From Lentinula raphanica (taxonomy: Eukaryota > Basidiomycota > Agaricomycetes > Agaricales > Omphalotaceae): a stretch of 64,000 nt of DNA. The notes under the pieces were generated by a model. That model was given only the letters and a program-made list of their open reading frames with translations, did not search any database and had not been told where the DNA came from. Position 1 is the stretch's first letter; every line of letters starts with the position of its first letter. The DNA lies in the NCBI GenBank assembly GCA_027919835.1, contig JANVFP010000012.1, forward strand, positions 558,001 through 622,000, in the 5' to 3' direction. The translations under genes and the position numbers were made by a program. Below, one piece after another: positions 1-10,470 of the stretch.

Positions 1-1583
1 CGGTCTCCACCTCCCCCGTCTCCCCAGCGACCAAACGTCTCCGGACCGCACTCAACGGCGCTGGTGTGCTACGGAGCGTGTCGGATCCTACGCCTGTGCC
101 TCTGTTTACCTCTACTCCTCCGTCTGGGTCTGGGTCTGGACTGGGAAGCTCCGGATTCACTCAACCGCTCACGTTCGATGGGTTCTCTGCGTCTGCGCTT
201 GATGCGTGGTTCTCAGGGATAGGGACTGGTTCGGTGGAGAGTGGTAAAGACGTCTCCGGGGAATGGATAGACCCGTTCTTCTTTGGCCTGCCTGATCCTG
301 TCGTTCATCAGACTCAGCCTGAGGCCCCAACTCAGAATCAGAATCAGACTCAGGGAGAAGCCGCCAGTAGCAGCTCTGTTCCCCTTTCCACTTCCGTTCC
401 CGTTCCCGTTCCCAGCACCATCCCACCCCCGATCGTCCCCTACCCGCTCGATATCGACGTGAACGTGAACGTGAACATCGGGGATCTGTCGTCTTACTCC
501 AACTCTTATTCCTATTCCTCCCCATCTAGCTCTAGCCCGTCCACACCAGCGCTCTCGGCGTCGGGTACGTTGACGGACGATACGGATACGGATACGGATA
601 CGGATACGGATAACGAGGGTGATGATGATGAGCGGGATAGCTTATTCGGCGATAACGATCACGATCGCGATGGTCAAGAAGACCACGCAGTGCTGAACCC
701 AACACCCACACCGGGGGATATCCTCAACCAATTCCACGCCAAAACTAAATCAAAGGCACAGGCTAACGCTCCTCGAGATATCTCCACCGACTTTCCACCC
801 GCGTTCCCCCTCAACGTCAACATCGACCTCACGAGCTTTCCTGACTTGTCCAACTTTCCCGAACTGGCACAGTTTCCCGATTTCTCTGAATTCAAGTTAT
901 TCAACATCGACGGTCTTCCGGGGATTGGCGATCTCGATCGTTCGAAGGCTGCCACGTCAAATGTTAATCTTCCTCATCTTCAACAACAACACGGAGATCT
1001 CCAAGAAGGCCATCTCCCCCTTCCCGGTCTCAATCTCAGCCTCGACGACACAGGAGATCTCGGGAACACCCATACCCACACCGACACCCGGGACATTCAC
1101 TCTAGCCGTGTCGGCAGCGGCACTGGGAACGGCATTGCCATTGAGGACGGGAGGGAGAAAGAAGACTTAGACAAGGTTGGAACCCATGCGGACCTGAACT
1201 CAAACTCAAACTCAAACCCCATCCCTAACTCCGACTTTGGCCTCGGACGAGATCTTGGAACCGCACCCGGATATGGCTACGAACCCAGATATGGATTTGG
1301 GTTTGGGTTCGGGTTCGGGTTTGAGAACGAACCGGTTCCTTTGGTTCTTGATGGGTTCGGTTTGGGATCGGAGAACCAGTTTGGTTTGGGTGGGGTGGGT
1401 GAGCTGGGTGATTCGGGGTTGGATTTGGGTGGGTTGGGCGAACTAGGTGAGTTGAGTGAGTTGGGTGGGGGTGTGAATGTCGTTGCGGGGAGTTTGGGGA
1501 GTTTGGGGAGTCTGGGCAGTTTGTGGGCAGGGCCGACTCCGACGAGGGAGACGTTTGGTGTTGGTGTGGCTTCGTTGGTGTGA
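1..1583 (+). CDS. Low-complexity acidic protein, 5' end outside window
   Basis: The reading frame is open from base 3 to the TGA at 1581-1583, so the gene begins before the window; at least 525 residues are present. I do not recognise the family. The first residues include a basic patch (ATKRLRTALNGAG) followed by GFTQPLTFDGF and SALDAWFSG. After that the protein is almost entirely low complexity: Gln/Asn and Ser/Pro tracts, a DTDTDT acidic run from a GATACG repeat (about 571-612), NVNVNV, and Gly-Leu/Gly-Phe rich tails encoded by GGGTTT-like repeats (1290-1520). A basic patch followed by a disordered, acidic tail could fit a nuclear regulator, but that is only inference. A decayed tandem copy lies at about 5330-6420. 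The long antisense ORFs here are shadows of the repetitive codon use. Confidence 0.6.
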   Translation, partial: VSTSPVSPATKRLRTALNGAGVLRSVSDPTPVPLFTSTPPSGSGSGLGSSGFTQPLTFDGFSASALDAWFSGIGTGSVESGKDVSGEWIDPFFFGLPDPVVHQTQPEAPTQNQNQTQGEAASSSSVPLSTSVPVPVPSTIPPPIVPYPLDIDVNVNVNIGDLSSYSNSYSYSSPSSSSPSTPALSASGTLTDDTDTDTDTDTDNEGDDDERDSLFGDNDHDRDGQEDHAVLNPTPTPGDILNQFHAKTKSKAQANAPRDISTDFPPAFPLNVNIDLTSFPDLSNFPELAQFPDFSEFKLFNIDGLPGIGDLDRSKAATSNVNLPHLQQQHGDLQEGHLPLPGLNLSLDDTGDLGNTHTHTDTRDIHSSRVGSGTGNGIAIEDGREKEDLDKVGTHADLNSNSNSNPIPNSDFGLGRDLGTAPGYGYEPRYGFGFGFGFGFENEPVPLVLDGFGLGSENQFGLGGVGELGDSGLDLGGLGELGELSELGGGVNVVAGSLGSLGSLGSLWAGPTPTRETFGVGVASLV

Positions 1584-2964
1584 ACTCTGCTGTTTTGCCG
1601 TTTTCTTCCTCCTCCCTCTCGTCCACCTCGATAAATTTGTCCTAGGTGAGTCGAGTTTGGTGTTTTTTTGTCCCGTCTCAAGTTTGCTGACTCTCGAATC
1701 CCGATTAGCAATCGCTCATGCTGTGCCCCCGTCGTCCGTACCCTATCCTCGTCATTTTCATCGTTTCTATCATTATATCCCCTCGTCTCTCTGTTCTCTT
1801 TCATTTTCTTCTGCTTTTCCATCACATATGCATTATCCATTTTTCTGACTATGGCGTTCCCTCTCTCTCTATCACTCTAACATAACACACATACCACACA
1901 TATTGACTATGCTGAATCTTTTATCCCTCTGTCTCTGTCTCACTCTCGACTCGACTATGCTTTTCTCTCTGCTCTTGTGCTTTCTTTCCTCCTGCTATGC
2001 TCGGTTTCCCTTGCTTTTTCATCGTATATGCTCTGCGCTACCTGCTCTCATCGCATCTCAAACCGCAAACACCCCTGTCTCTATTTCTTTTCTTCCTGCA
2101 CTTCTTTTTGCATACCCACATGCATACTTTATATCTCATTTATATCTCACCTTTTTTGCATTGTTCTTACATCCAGCATTTCTTTTTCCTTTCCCTTTCC
2201 TAGTCGTCGTTTCTTTTCTTGTTCTGGAATCTGTACAAGAGAATCAAACTAAACTGTATGTGTACTCGTGTATATAGGATAATCGCAAATGGAAAGATTT
2301 CTCTTTCAATACTTCTTCATCCTAGCTCTATACCTCTTCCTTGTCAGCTCTGGTTCCTTCTTGGTGCCATCGTGAGGAGCAGGAACTACTAGGTGAGTTG
2401 AAAGTTGCCGTCCGCACCATCCTCGATGCTCGTCGAAGCATCAAGTTGTCTGGTACATTCACTTTCTTCGCAATCGCTTATCTCGATACGTGATGATCAG
2501 AAGACGACGTCAATGCCTCGTAGTACATACATCGAGGGCCATGTACATCCACGATATTATTAGTACAACGACGCAGTTTCCTGGCCCCGAATGTTGAACG
2601 AATGAGCTCTTTGATATCACTTGCTTATCATCTTGCATCACCTTGTGCGACTGTTGAATAGGATCCCACATTGATATTGAGGTCCTATGCTGATCGTAAG
2701 AAATCATATACAAGTCAATCTCCAGTACGTACATACACTGAGAATCATGTACATATATTCTAGGATAACAAACAATGTACTTTTTTCCCCGAACATTGAA
2801 CACATCAGGTACCTCAGAGCCAACCCTGCGAGAGCGCAAAGAACCAACGCTCGCGCGCAATCTCAAGCTTCAAGTGTCATCGTCGGGTGCGGTTTCTGGA
2901 CGTGTCTGGCGAAAAATGTTTAGTGTTGAACTTCTGGCCATGCACAAGCTGATGAAACGAGCAC
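1584..2964. other. Intergenic, no gene recognised; 3' part of duplicated block
   Basis: Pyrimidine-rich, AT-rich sequence with no credible spliced gene. Several stretches match the corresponding part of the second block near 6440-6760: the CCTAGGTGAGT after the stop codon, the segment around 2450-2600, and the ACCCTGCG..GAACCAACGC segment near 2823-2860. A 47-bp segment at 2602-2648 recurs at 4289-4335. Confidence 0.6.
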
Positions 2965-4076
2965 CTACCAAAGTAAGTATGGCAACCCACTGTGCAATTT
3001 AGCCATCTTTGCATCAGGTAGATTTTTCTTCAACACAGGAAACAACGTTTCCCACTCTGGAATCTGCCAGTGATCCACATGTTTTACTAGCCAAAGAATA
3101 CCCAAGTGAGCAAAGAACGAAGAGATGCAACACACAAAACTCTGTTAATTTGTTACTTACTCACTTCAAACTCTGAGACGCAATCACATATACGTAACCA
3201 ATCGAGCTTGTCGAGTCCCCAACTCAGAAGAAAGTCTGGGTAGCCGTAACTGACGACTATTTGTTCTCGCCATTCTTTGCTATCACTGGGTAACCGTGAT
3301 GGCTGATTGCCCGGTTTCAGCGAGAGCCGAAAATCGTTAGCTTCGCGAAATGACTATATTTCGAACACAGGTTGAGAAAACATATCAGATTTCGGCATAT
3401 GGGGTCTTACAGGGTCTTACCTGTGGAACGGTTGCCAGAACTTCTGCCGAGTACCGGAATTTCAGTTTGCACTAGGAGGTGTGGCTCAGTAATCTGGCAG
3501 AATGGACACGAATAAAACACACGGCTGAAAGATTTCTGAGTCACAGAAGGGGAAGAATGGGGGGGGGGGGGAGTATATGCTGTGAGCTAGGCTTGGAATG
3601 TATGATTGATCTGATCCACTCACTCGTGCACACGATAACCTGGCCCGTCCCACTTCGAAAGCCCGTACAGAGGCCTAGGATATATGAATAACGGGGCAGT
3701 TTCCGAGTCCCATTTGAGCTTTCCTGAGGGGTCGCTCATGATATCGGAGACATGCTGGAACCCAGCATAGTGAATTTTAGAAATGTGAAGCTCAAACACG
3801 GGCTGCGACTCTCACCTCGTTATATATGTGAATGTATCCCACTAGTATCTGTTCTGATCGGGCTAGTTCCTCATGTTTGCCAGTGGGGGGATTGGGTCGT
3901 CCAACGAGCGAGGTCTTGTCAGCGGGCTCACGAGGACTGCCACCGGGTTGGCCGATCGGAAATGCCTGAACCGCGACTTTTCCGAATCCAACCATGACAA
4001 CTAGCGCGAACAGAAGGAGGAGATAGATGCGAGAAGCACGAGAAGAAGAAGAGGTGAAATCACGATGAACCAGCAT
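2965..4076 (-). CDS. Putative secreted protein, copy A of tandem pair; frame broken by G13
   Basis: Start at 4076 (MLVHRDF) gives a signal peptide whose hydrophobic core IYLLLLFALVVMVG ends in VAVQAFPI. Exon 1 ends at 3816 before a GTGAG donor. Further exons line up one for one with the copy at 6730-8012: an exon reading IYPRPLYGLSKWDGPGY, one reading FCQIT..VQTEIPV, one reading EWREQIVVSYGYPDF..DKLDWLRICDC, and a last exon VDHWQIPEWETLFP ending at the TAG at 2965-2967. Between exons 2 and 3 a run of 13 G on + (3559-3571) puts the upstream acceptor frame out of register with the downstream exon; 11 or 14 bases would restore it. So this is a frameshifted pseudogene, a length-variable locus, or an assembly error. 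Function unknown; presumed secreted. Confidence 0.5.
3559..3571 (+). repeat. G13 homopolymer inside a coding exon
   Basis: Thirteen consecutive G, the longest homopolymer noticed in the window. It lies in the third exon of the 2965-4076 gene and decides its reading frame. The homologous exon of the second copy (around 7400) has ordinary sequence. Confidence 0.9.
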
Positions 4077-5010
4077 ACTGTGTAATTTCGTATTTTCAAA
4101 AGTTTTGCGAGACCAGCTCGGAGCTCCTTGGTAGTGGGGAAGGGAAGAAAGTTGGGGGAGCATCGGGGGCTGTAGGCGAGCGTACTAGTATGTACAAGTT
4201 CAACAGGCACAGCCATTTAGGTTACCCTGTTGCGGCTTGCAAGTTGCCTCCTGCTGCCCTCTTGTTCTTCCGGTTGTCCCGCCGCCTGATGAGCTTTTTG
4301 ATATCTCTTGCTTATCATCTTCCATCACCTTGTGCAGTGTGCAGTCCGTCAACGCGCGTCAACCGTTGGATACTATCAGATCCTATAGAGTCCTACGCTG
4401 TGCGTCCGAATCGATCGTACAAGATCATATATCACTTTTGTTTTATGGCGAACTACACTGTACAGCCTGCTATACAGTCCATCAGGGAACCTGCTTGAAG
4501 TACGAAAAGATCAGTAGATAGTGAAAGGCGATGAGAGACGCGGAAGCGACAAAGAGAAGTTCAAATGATGCATCGATGGACATTGATATTTGCCAATCGG
4601 ATGTTCAGATGACAACCTGGCTCACGAAATGACCAAGAGGGTTTTGAAGTGATGAGAGTGTCTGAGTGTTTGAAGTTTGAAGCAGAAAAAAGTAACCTGA
4701 CGCGACCACTCAATGAAAGAAAATACAGAAAAAATCGAGACAAACCGACAGAAAAATCGCAACAGATGGAATTTGAAAACAAAGAGGATAATATGCATGG
4801 GCGCCTAAAGCAGTCTGAGTCTTTCACCCCTTTTCATCACTAAGTACACCAGTAAGTTATACGGAAGACTATCGCAGACGTGTGTGTACAGGTTACCCGC
4901 GACATAACCGTTTTCGCCATGGGCCATTTGTTCAACAATTTCGCTCATACGTATGGTAGGGCGTCTTCTTGCAGAGAACGACTCTACTCAATATCACTTA
5001 GATATCTTTG
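4077..5010. other. Intergenic between the two duplicated blocks
   Basis: The first 120 bases are the 5' flank of the copy A secreted gene; AGTTTTGCGAGACCAGCT at about 4099 recurs at 8034. The rest includes the second 47-bp direct repeat and AT-rich sequence without a convincing coding region. Confidence 0.5.
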
Positions 5011-5017
5011 ATCAAAG

Positions 5018-6420
5018 TTGGACGCGGTACTGAAAGCGAGGGATGGGTTGGCAGCACGAACCCGACTCGTCCGCGTGAATACTCAAATAGAGGTGTTAGA
5101 TGATCTATTGCTTTTCACAATCACGACCGCATGCTCAATTCTCTTCTTCTTGATACAGATTTTCTCTATACCTACTCGGGCCTTAGTATCTCTTGCGAAT
5201 GGGTCTACAACATCTTCGCAACCATCCGTCACGGCACTGACTTATGGCCCTCCTCTCTCTAAAAACTCATCCTCGTCGTTATCCCCGTTCTCGTCCCCTA
5301 CCTCGAACTCAAAGTCGCCCACCACTACGTCCACACACCCACAACCATCTCCTCTTCCTCTTTCCTCGCCTCCTTCTTCTCCTCTGTCCCAGTCTCCCCT
5401 GCTACGAAACGTTCCCGAAACGCGCTGAATGGTGCGGGTGTGCTGAGCAGTGTATCTGGTCCTACACGTGCTCCTCTGACTCTGCGTCTGTGAACGATCC
5501 GGGAGTGGAACGTCCCGAATTCACTCAGCTGCTCGCGTACGATGTGTTCTCTGCGCCTGCACTCAATGCGTTGGTCATACATGTATAAGGGCCCAGGCGC
5601 CCATGCCTCAGGACTTGAGGCAAGCTTGAGGTTTTATTTCTTCTCCTCACCGACGTATGGAATCCCGTTCAGTTTCAGACCGTCCACTCCAGTGCTGCCA
5701 GTGTCAAAGGACGCTCGCACATGCATATCCCTAGTCCCACCCTCACCAAGATCTACCGAACATTCAGCATCCTTCTCACTAGCGATATCCTCGATTACCC
5801 TCCTGCTTTCCGTGTCAATCACAAACCTTCTTGATCTTTTCGTTCTCCTTGACTCGATAGAAGTTCCCGACTCCTGGACTTCACCTCAAGCTTGAGCTTG
5901 ATGCCCTTCCGGGCACATTGACGTTGTCGATCTTGATCGTTAACATCATCAACATCAATCACCTCCTGATGTTCCTGTTCTTCGATATCTTCTCCATCTA
6001 CCTCATCCACCGCGTCTTCGTGGAAAGTTCGGGACCTCGTCTTAGTGGAAAGTTCGAAAAGACCTCACACCAACAAAAATCATTTGGATTCGGGAAAGAA
6101 TCAGTTCTCGATGGGTATTCAATAGTTCAAGTTCGTCAGGTTCGTTGAACGAGGGGGTTTGAGGGTCAGTGTAAACCTCGTTCCGGGGATTTGTGGAGAG
6201 TCTGGAGAGTTTTGGGGTCTAGGGATGTTAAGGTCGGAGGGTTTGGATAGGGTGTTTTTTTGACGTTCTCCAGATCCAGACTTGTCCTCGGGCTCAAGCT
6301 TGCTAGTAATTCGCACCTGTTCCAGCTGAAGGTGCACCTCCGTGGTCTGGACCTACTCTGACGAGGGCGGCGTTTGGTGTTGGTATGCCTTAGTTGGCAT
6401 GAGTCTGCGGACGTTTCATC
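5018..6420 (+). pseudogene. Decayed tandem copy of the 1-1583 low-complexity gene
   Basis: DNA similarity to the first gene is clear in several blocks: AATGGTGCGGGTGTGCTGAG (about 5427) against AACGGCGCTGGTGTGCTACG (55); FTQLLAYDVFSAPALNA (about 5519-5570) against FTQPLTFDGFSASALDA; the region 5785-5940 against 770-950; and GGCGTTTGGTGTTGGTATGCC at about 6368 against ACGTTTGGTGTTGGTGTGGC at 1551. The matching blocks fall in different frames and meet stops, for example after LNALVIHV at 5586 and after VPETR at 5428. The acidic, Gly-rich middle of the first copy is mostly lost. The 5' part (5018-5330) has no counterpart in the window because the first copy is truncated there. Confidence 0.65.
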
Positions 6421-6729
6421 TAAGTGTTCGCATAACTCCGTCCCTCCTCCTCCTTCTCCTAGGTGAGTTATGTTCGATGTTTTGTGTACGTGCTGTGCCA
6501 GTTGGCTGATGATGGCCTCAAGTGTTTGTCAGATTTTCATAGGCACCGCTTCCAAATACTTACTGTTTGGTATACTCACTTTCGTTGAACTTGCGAGTAT
6601 AATTCCCAAACTCGATATGTGATGAATACAACGTCGATGCGAACTACATACACTGTGAAGCATGTATAGGACGAAATACCAACACAGTTTCCTTCCCCCG
6701 AATGTCGAATGAATGAGGTACCCTAGTAT

Positions 6730-8012
6730 TTAACCCTGCGCGCGCGACGAACCAACGCCTGGAACTTGGCTACTCTTGCCTTTCGGGGCTTTTAGCATCC
6801 AACTGTACAGCACACTCATCTTTGCTTGTGGCACAGCTTCAGCAAGTGAAGGAAACATCTCTTCCCACTCCGGAATCTTCCACTGATCTATACCTTTCCC
6901 TGGTCATAGAAAATTCAAGGTGAACAAAAAACGAAGAGATGGGTGCACAAAGTCAGAGGATGTAGCTGAAAATGACTCGAGGCTTCGAAACTTACTCCAT
7001 TGAACCTGTGGTTCGCAATCGCAGATACGTAACCTATCCAACTTGTTCCATGCAAACCACAACATGAAATCGTGGTCATCGTGACTGATAACTATCTCGT
7101 CTGGCCATTTGGGTTCCTTCCCCGTTACGAGATGAACGTCATCAGGCTGGATGTCTTTTTTGAATACTTCAATCGTAACGGTTGACTGCAATTCAAACAC
7201 AATGTCGCAGGTTTCAGCCTTAAAAACACGTAAAGAATGAAGTGCAATATGAGCCCTACCTCCTTGATCTGGGCTAGAACTTCTTTTGGAGAGCGGAAAT
7301 TGACTTTGCACTGGAAATTTGTGGTCTTTGGTGATTTGAAAGAACGAATGCAAGTTGATACGCACTGTCCACTGATTTCTAGTGAGCCAAAGAGAAGGAG
7401 CATGAGCGATCTGTGAGCCACTGGGTGCTAAAGCGCTAACAGGTGGGATTGATTTGATTAAGTAGCTCACCTTGACATGTCATAATCATCAGTTGACTTG
7501 AACAACTTGAACTTGAACCTAGAGAGAACACTCGGCTGATTGTTTTGGCTCTTTGGGATCAGCGGCCTAGGATGTATGTGATATCCCTCAGGCCACCATG
7601 TCCATCTCCTCATAGTTTCCTCCCAGACTTTCTTATCCCCTTGCTTGAAGCGTTTGCCTACACTCTGATCGAAGCAAGACGTGGCCCAACATTGTAAGAT
7701 CAACAAGCTAGTAGGAACGCCAAAGAGGAATGCAGCTCTCACCTTGGTCACGAAAACATATCCCAACAGTAGCTGATCTGACTCAGCGACTTCTTGAAGT
7801 TCCGAGGTAGGAGGTTCAGAGGGCCGTCCAACGTCGAATTGGGCAGCTGAAGCAGGTAGGACAGGTGGAGCGGATTTGCTGGAACTGGCAATAGTTTCGA
7901 TTGGAAAAGCCTGGACCGCGACTTTTCCGACCATGGCGAAGAGCCCGAACAAAAAGAGTAGATGGAGGGGAGATGCACGAGAAGAAGAGACGAAATTGCG
8001 ATGAACCAGCAT
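6730..8012 (-). CDS. Putative secreted protein, copy B of tandem pair
   Basis: Start at 8012 (MLVHRNF) gives a signal peptide (LHLLFLFGLFAMVG, then VAVQAFPI). My exon reading: exon 1 to VFVTK before a GTGAGAG donor at about 7742; exon 2 SVGKRFKQGDKKVW..WTWWPEGY..HPRPLIP; exon 3 from SGSQIAHAPSLW through FFQIT, EIVISHDDHDFMLWF and LRICDCEPQVQW; last exon GIDQWKIPEWEEMFPSLAEA, TAA at 6730-6732. All joins keep frame and exon order matches copy A. About 370 residues, rich in Trp, His and Asp in the C-terminal half. No known domain recognised. It converges with the decayed copy at 5.0-6.4 kb, just as copy A does with the gene at 1-1583. Confidence 0.6.
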
Positions 8013-8620
8013 ACTAATTTCAGATTTTAGAGTGTTTTGCGAGACCAGCTCCTTGGTAGTGGAAAGGAAGAAAACGAAAGAAAGTTGGGAGGTTGATTGC
8101 CATGCTGGTGAGAGGTTATAACAAGTTCAATCCACACAGCCGGCCGCCTGTTGCTTTCCTTTACGGTCTTTGTTACTGTAGCTGTTTCTCTTGATTATCC
8201 ATTGCAGCCTATCGCAGCCCATCGCTTCTTATCTTCTCATCGCCTGGTCATCTTCAACAATCAATGAGCTCTTCGCTTGCTATAACTCACCACTAGATCA
8301 CACCTGACTCAGTCTATGCTATTGAATCGTGCACCGCAATCCAGAAAAGATGATAGCTTGGTTGAACACAAGGACGAGTTAGATTTGCCAGTGGGCGCAC
8401 TGTGACTGGGTGAGCAGCTATTTGTTACGTTCACAGGACCCGCACCCTAATCTGCTGGGCTAGACTTGATTCTGAGGGTTCAACATTCAGCGTCCCAGAA
8501 TGCGAGCATTCAAATATTCACGTATACTGTATCTGGAACTTTTCCTGAATGACGACCTATAACAACATGAAGCATCGCCGCCACTTTCTATCACTGTCCA
8601 TCACAGATTACAGCTCAGGC
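8013..8620. other. 5' flank of copy B gene, no gene seen
   Basis: The first about 120 bases match the upstream flank of copy A, including TTTGCGAGACCAGCT and CTTGGTAGTGG. The rest shows no coding structure up to the transposon target duplication at 8613. Confidence 0.5.
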
Positions 8621-9087
8621 AGGACCCATGATAATAGGTGGGGATCCCTGATCCGGATTCGGTCAAATTTCGACCTGATTTTGGCTGGAAGCTTGATCCA
8701 GATTCGGTCAAAAAGTGCCACCATGGGCGGGCACCCTGAGCAGAGGGTTCGGTCAAATTTCGTCAGATTTGGAGAACTTGAGGGCCCTTGGAGACCCTTG
8801 GGTAGCGCACATTTTGTGTCAACTAGTCAATGTTAACAGCTAGAAACAGGTTCTGATTCGCTTATCATAGGTATTTTCACGTTGACTCAATTCTCATCCG
8901 CAAGTGCCAAGTGGTAGGAAAAATTTTCAAACCCTGAGTCAAAGTTCGGTCAAAAATGGACCTCCCGGGCTATGCCTGAGGCAATTTTCGGTCAAATTTC
9001 GCGATTTTTGGCGAAAACGGTTCGGTCAAATCCCGACCATTTTGGAGGGTCCGGGATCAGGCCTCCTCACCTATTATCATGGGTCCT
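8621..9087. mobile_element. 467-bp non-autonomous DNA transposon (MITE), hAT-like by target duplication
   Basis: A perfect 20-bp inverted repeat bounds the element: AGGACCCATGATAATAGGTG at 8621-8640, and its reverse complement at 9068-9087. Similarity continues inward for about 16 more bases with a few mismatches. The element is flanked by an 8-bp direct repeat GCTCAGGC (8613-8620 and 9088-9095), the target-site length of the hAT superfamily. Inside, six copies of TTCGGTCAAA lie in the same orientation near 8658, 8702, 8750, 8946, 8988 and 9021, resembling subterminal transposase-binding repeats. No transposase is encoded. The short ORFs across it have no coding features. Confidence 0.85.
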
Positions 9088-9095
9088 GCTCAGGC

Positions 9096-9502
9096 ATGCA
9101 TCAGAAAACATCTCAAACTCATCGCGGGTGTACAATCTTGCACAAGGACACTTCAATCCCCGTTTGTTCGCATTGCAAACAAAAATCTCGCATACTCTTC
9201 CTCGGAGCCGTCGGGGGGTTCATCTGAACAACCGCTTCACAAAGTGACCGACAAGAGCTCAGAAAGGCTCAGAACCTGTTAACTAAACCCTTCAGAAACT
9301 TACACAACTTGCAGGTCCCAACTCAGCTTTCAACACTGTCAGCGTTCGATCTGCCATTCATATTGTGATCAAACCAACCCGAAACATCCACCAAAACTCT
9401 CTCAACACAACCTACTGAAGGTATGGCAGTGAGAGTGTTCGTTGTCGTAGCGATTCGTCTGGACTGACGACTCAATTCTCTTGTGCTCTATATCTCAATA
9501 GT
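9096..9502. other. 5' flank of the 9503 gene
   Basis: No coding region recognised. It contains CA-rich sequence and several CTCAACAC/CTCAATAG-like segments that could serve as transcription start region for the gene beginning at 9503. No clear TATA box. Confidence 0.4.
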
Positions 9503-10470
9503 ATGAGTCTGTCAAAATCAGCGTTTTTGCTGTCCCTCCACGTCCACGCGGCTGTCCTCAACTGTTTATCTTTGAATTCTGTCTATGCGGTACCACTAAC
9601 CACAGTGAGTTTTTGAGTCTGTCCAGTCTTCAGGTTTCGGCGCTGAAAAGGTTTGAATTCTAATCCAGAATTTGGTTCTTCGCGATCCAGTCCCTTCTGT
9701 CACCATCCGCTCGGATTTCTCCATGGAGAGCAATGCGTCCGAACCTATCCACCATGATAGTCATGTTGTTCAAGTGCAGGTGGATGTCACCACGCCGAAA
9801 GATTCCATTCCTGACCTCCAATCACTCCAAGCCCGGGGGGACAATCCCAATCACCTGAAACACCCCAAACTATATCGATTTCTTCGTGGTGGGGCTGGTA
9901 GTCGGAATCGTGCGTTTGCTATAGTAATCTCCCTCTCATGCAAGCAATTCCACTAACTTGATCGCAATTTCCACGGAAACAGGTCATACTCAGGCTGCAC
10001 AACGTCCCCACGATGTGACGATTGATTCCCAAGTAGGATCGACCTCAATCGAGAATCTTCTGCTTGATGCTCCTCCGAAACTCAAATTTCGCGGTGCCTC
10101 GGAAGCCGGGAATGACCAACCGCTCGACCAAAATGTGCAGGACAGGGCTATAAGGAGGGTGAAGAGATTGGTTGGTGATCTGCTGCCTTTGTATGGCTAC
10201 AGGAGTGCCTCACTTGAGGTGGACCCCGAGTCTCAATTTGGCGGGAACCCGAACGAAGACATAAGATTTCACATTATCTGCACCCTCGTTGGTGGTGATG
10301 TCCGTAGGTTTCGTGGAAAGGTTGGCAAGCATGGGGCAGCGGATAACTTATCCTATTTGGATGGCCCAAACTGGAAGTGGAAGAAGAAGAAGTTATACGA
10401 TCTCGCAGGACAAGACACTGATCCTTTCGTCTACACTGTACAACTAGTAGAACAGCCTGTTGGAGAATAG
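9503..10470 (+). CDS. Putative secreted protein, LYGYG/FxGKVG family member 1
   Basis: ATG at 9503 opens a 34-codon first exon that is a signal peptide ending NSVYAVPLTT, closed by GTGAGT at 9605. The intron 9605-9668 restores frame at NLVLRDPVPS. Exon 2 ends ..KHPKLYRFLRGGAG in phase 1; the intron ends ACGGAAACAG, giving AGHTQAAQ. Exon 3 runs to the TAG at 10468. The C-terminal half holds the domain shared with the 11004-12926 and 14840-15979 genes: LLPLYGY, then IRFHIICTL, FRGKVGKHG and an aromatic NWKWKKK segment. About 260 residues with few Cys. Unknown family; a secreted or cell-surface role is inferred only from the leader. Confidence 0.7.

Larger units (their letters stand above)
2602..4335. 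repeat. Pair of 47-bp direct repeats (2602-2648 and 4289-4335)
   Basis: The segment beginning ATGAGCT at 2602 and at 4289 matches over 47 bases with three mismatches, in the same orientation. The pair brackets the copy A secreted-protein gene, about 1.69 kb apart. Weaker similarity continues beyond (GAGGTCCTATGC versus GAGTCCTACGC). Confidence 0.75.

Noticed and set aside
1225..1840. Long antisense ORFs over the low-complexity gene (133 and 187 codons)
   Set aside because: They arise from repetitive codons of the + gene; their Pro/Asn/Ser composition mirrors the sense repeats and they have no splice structure.
8549..9282. Overlapping ORFs (67-107 codons) across the MITE
   Set aside because: They cover the transposon and its internal repeats in several frames and match no transposase motif.
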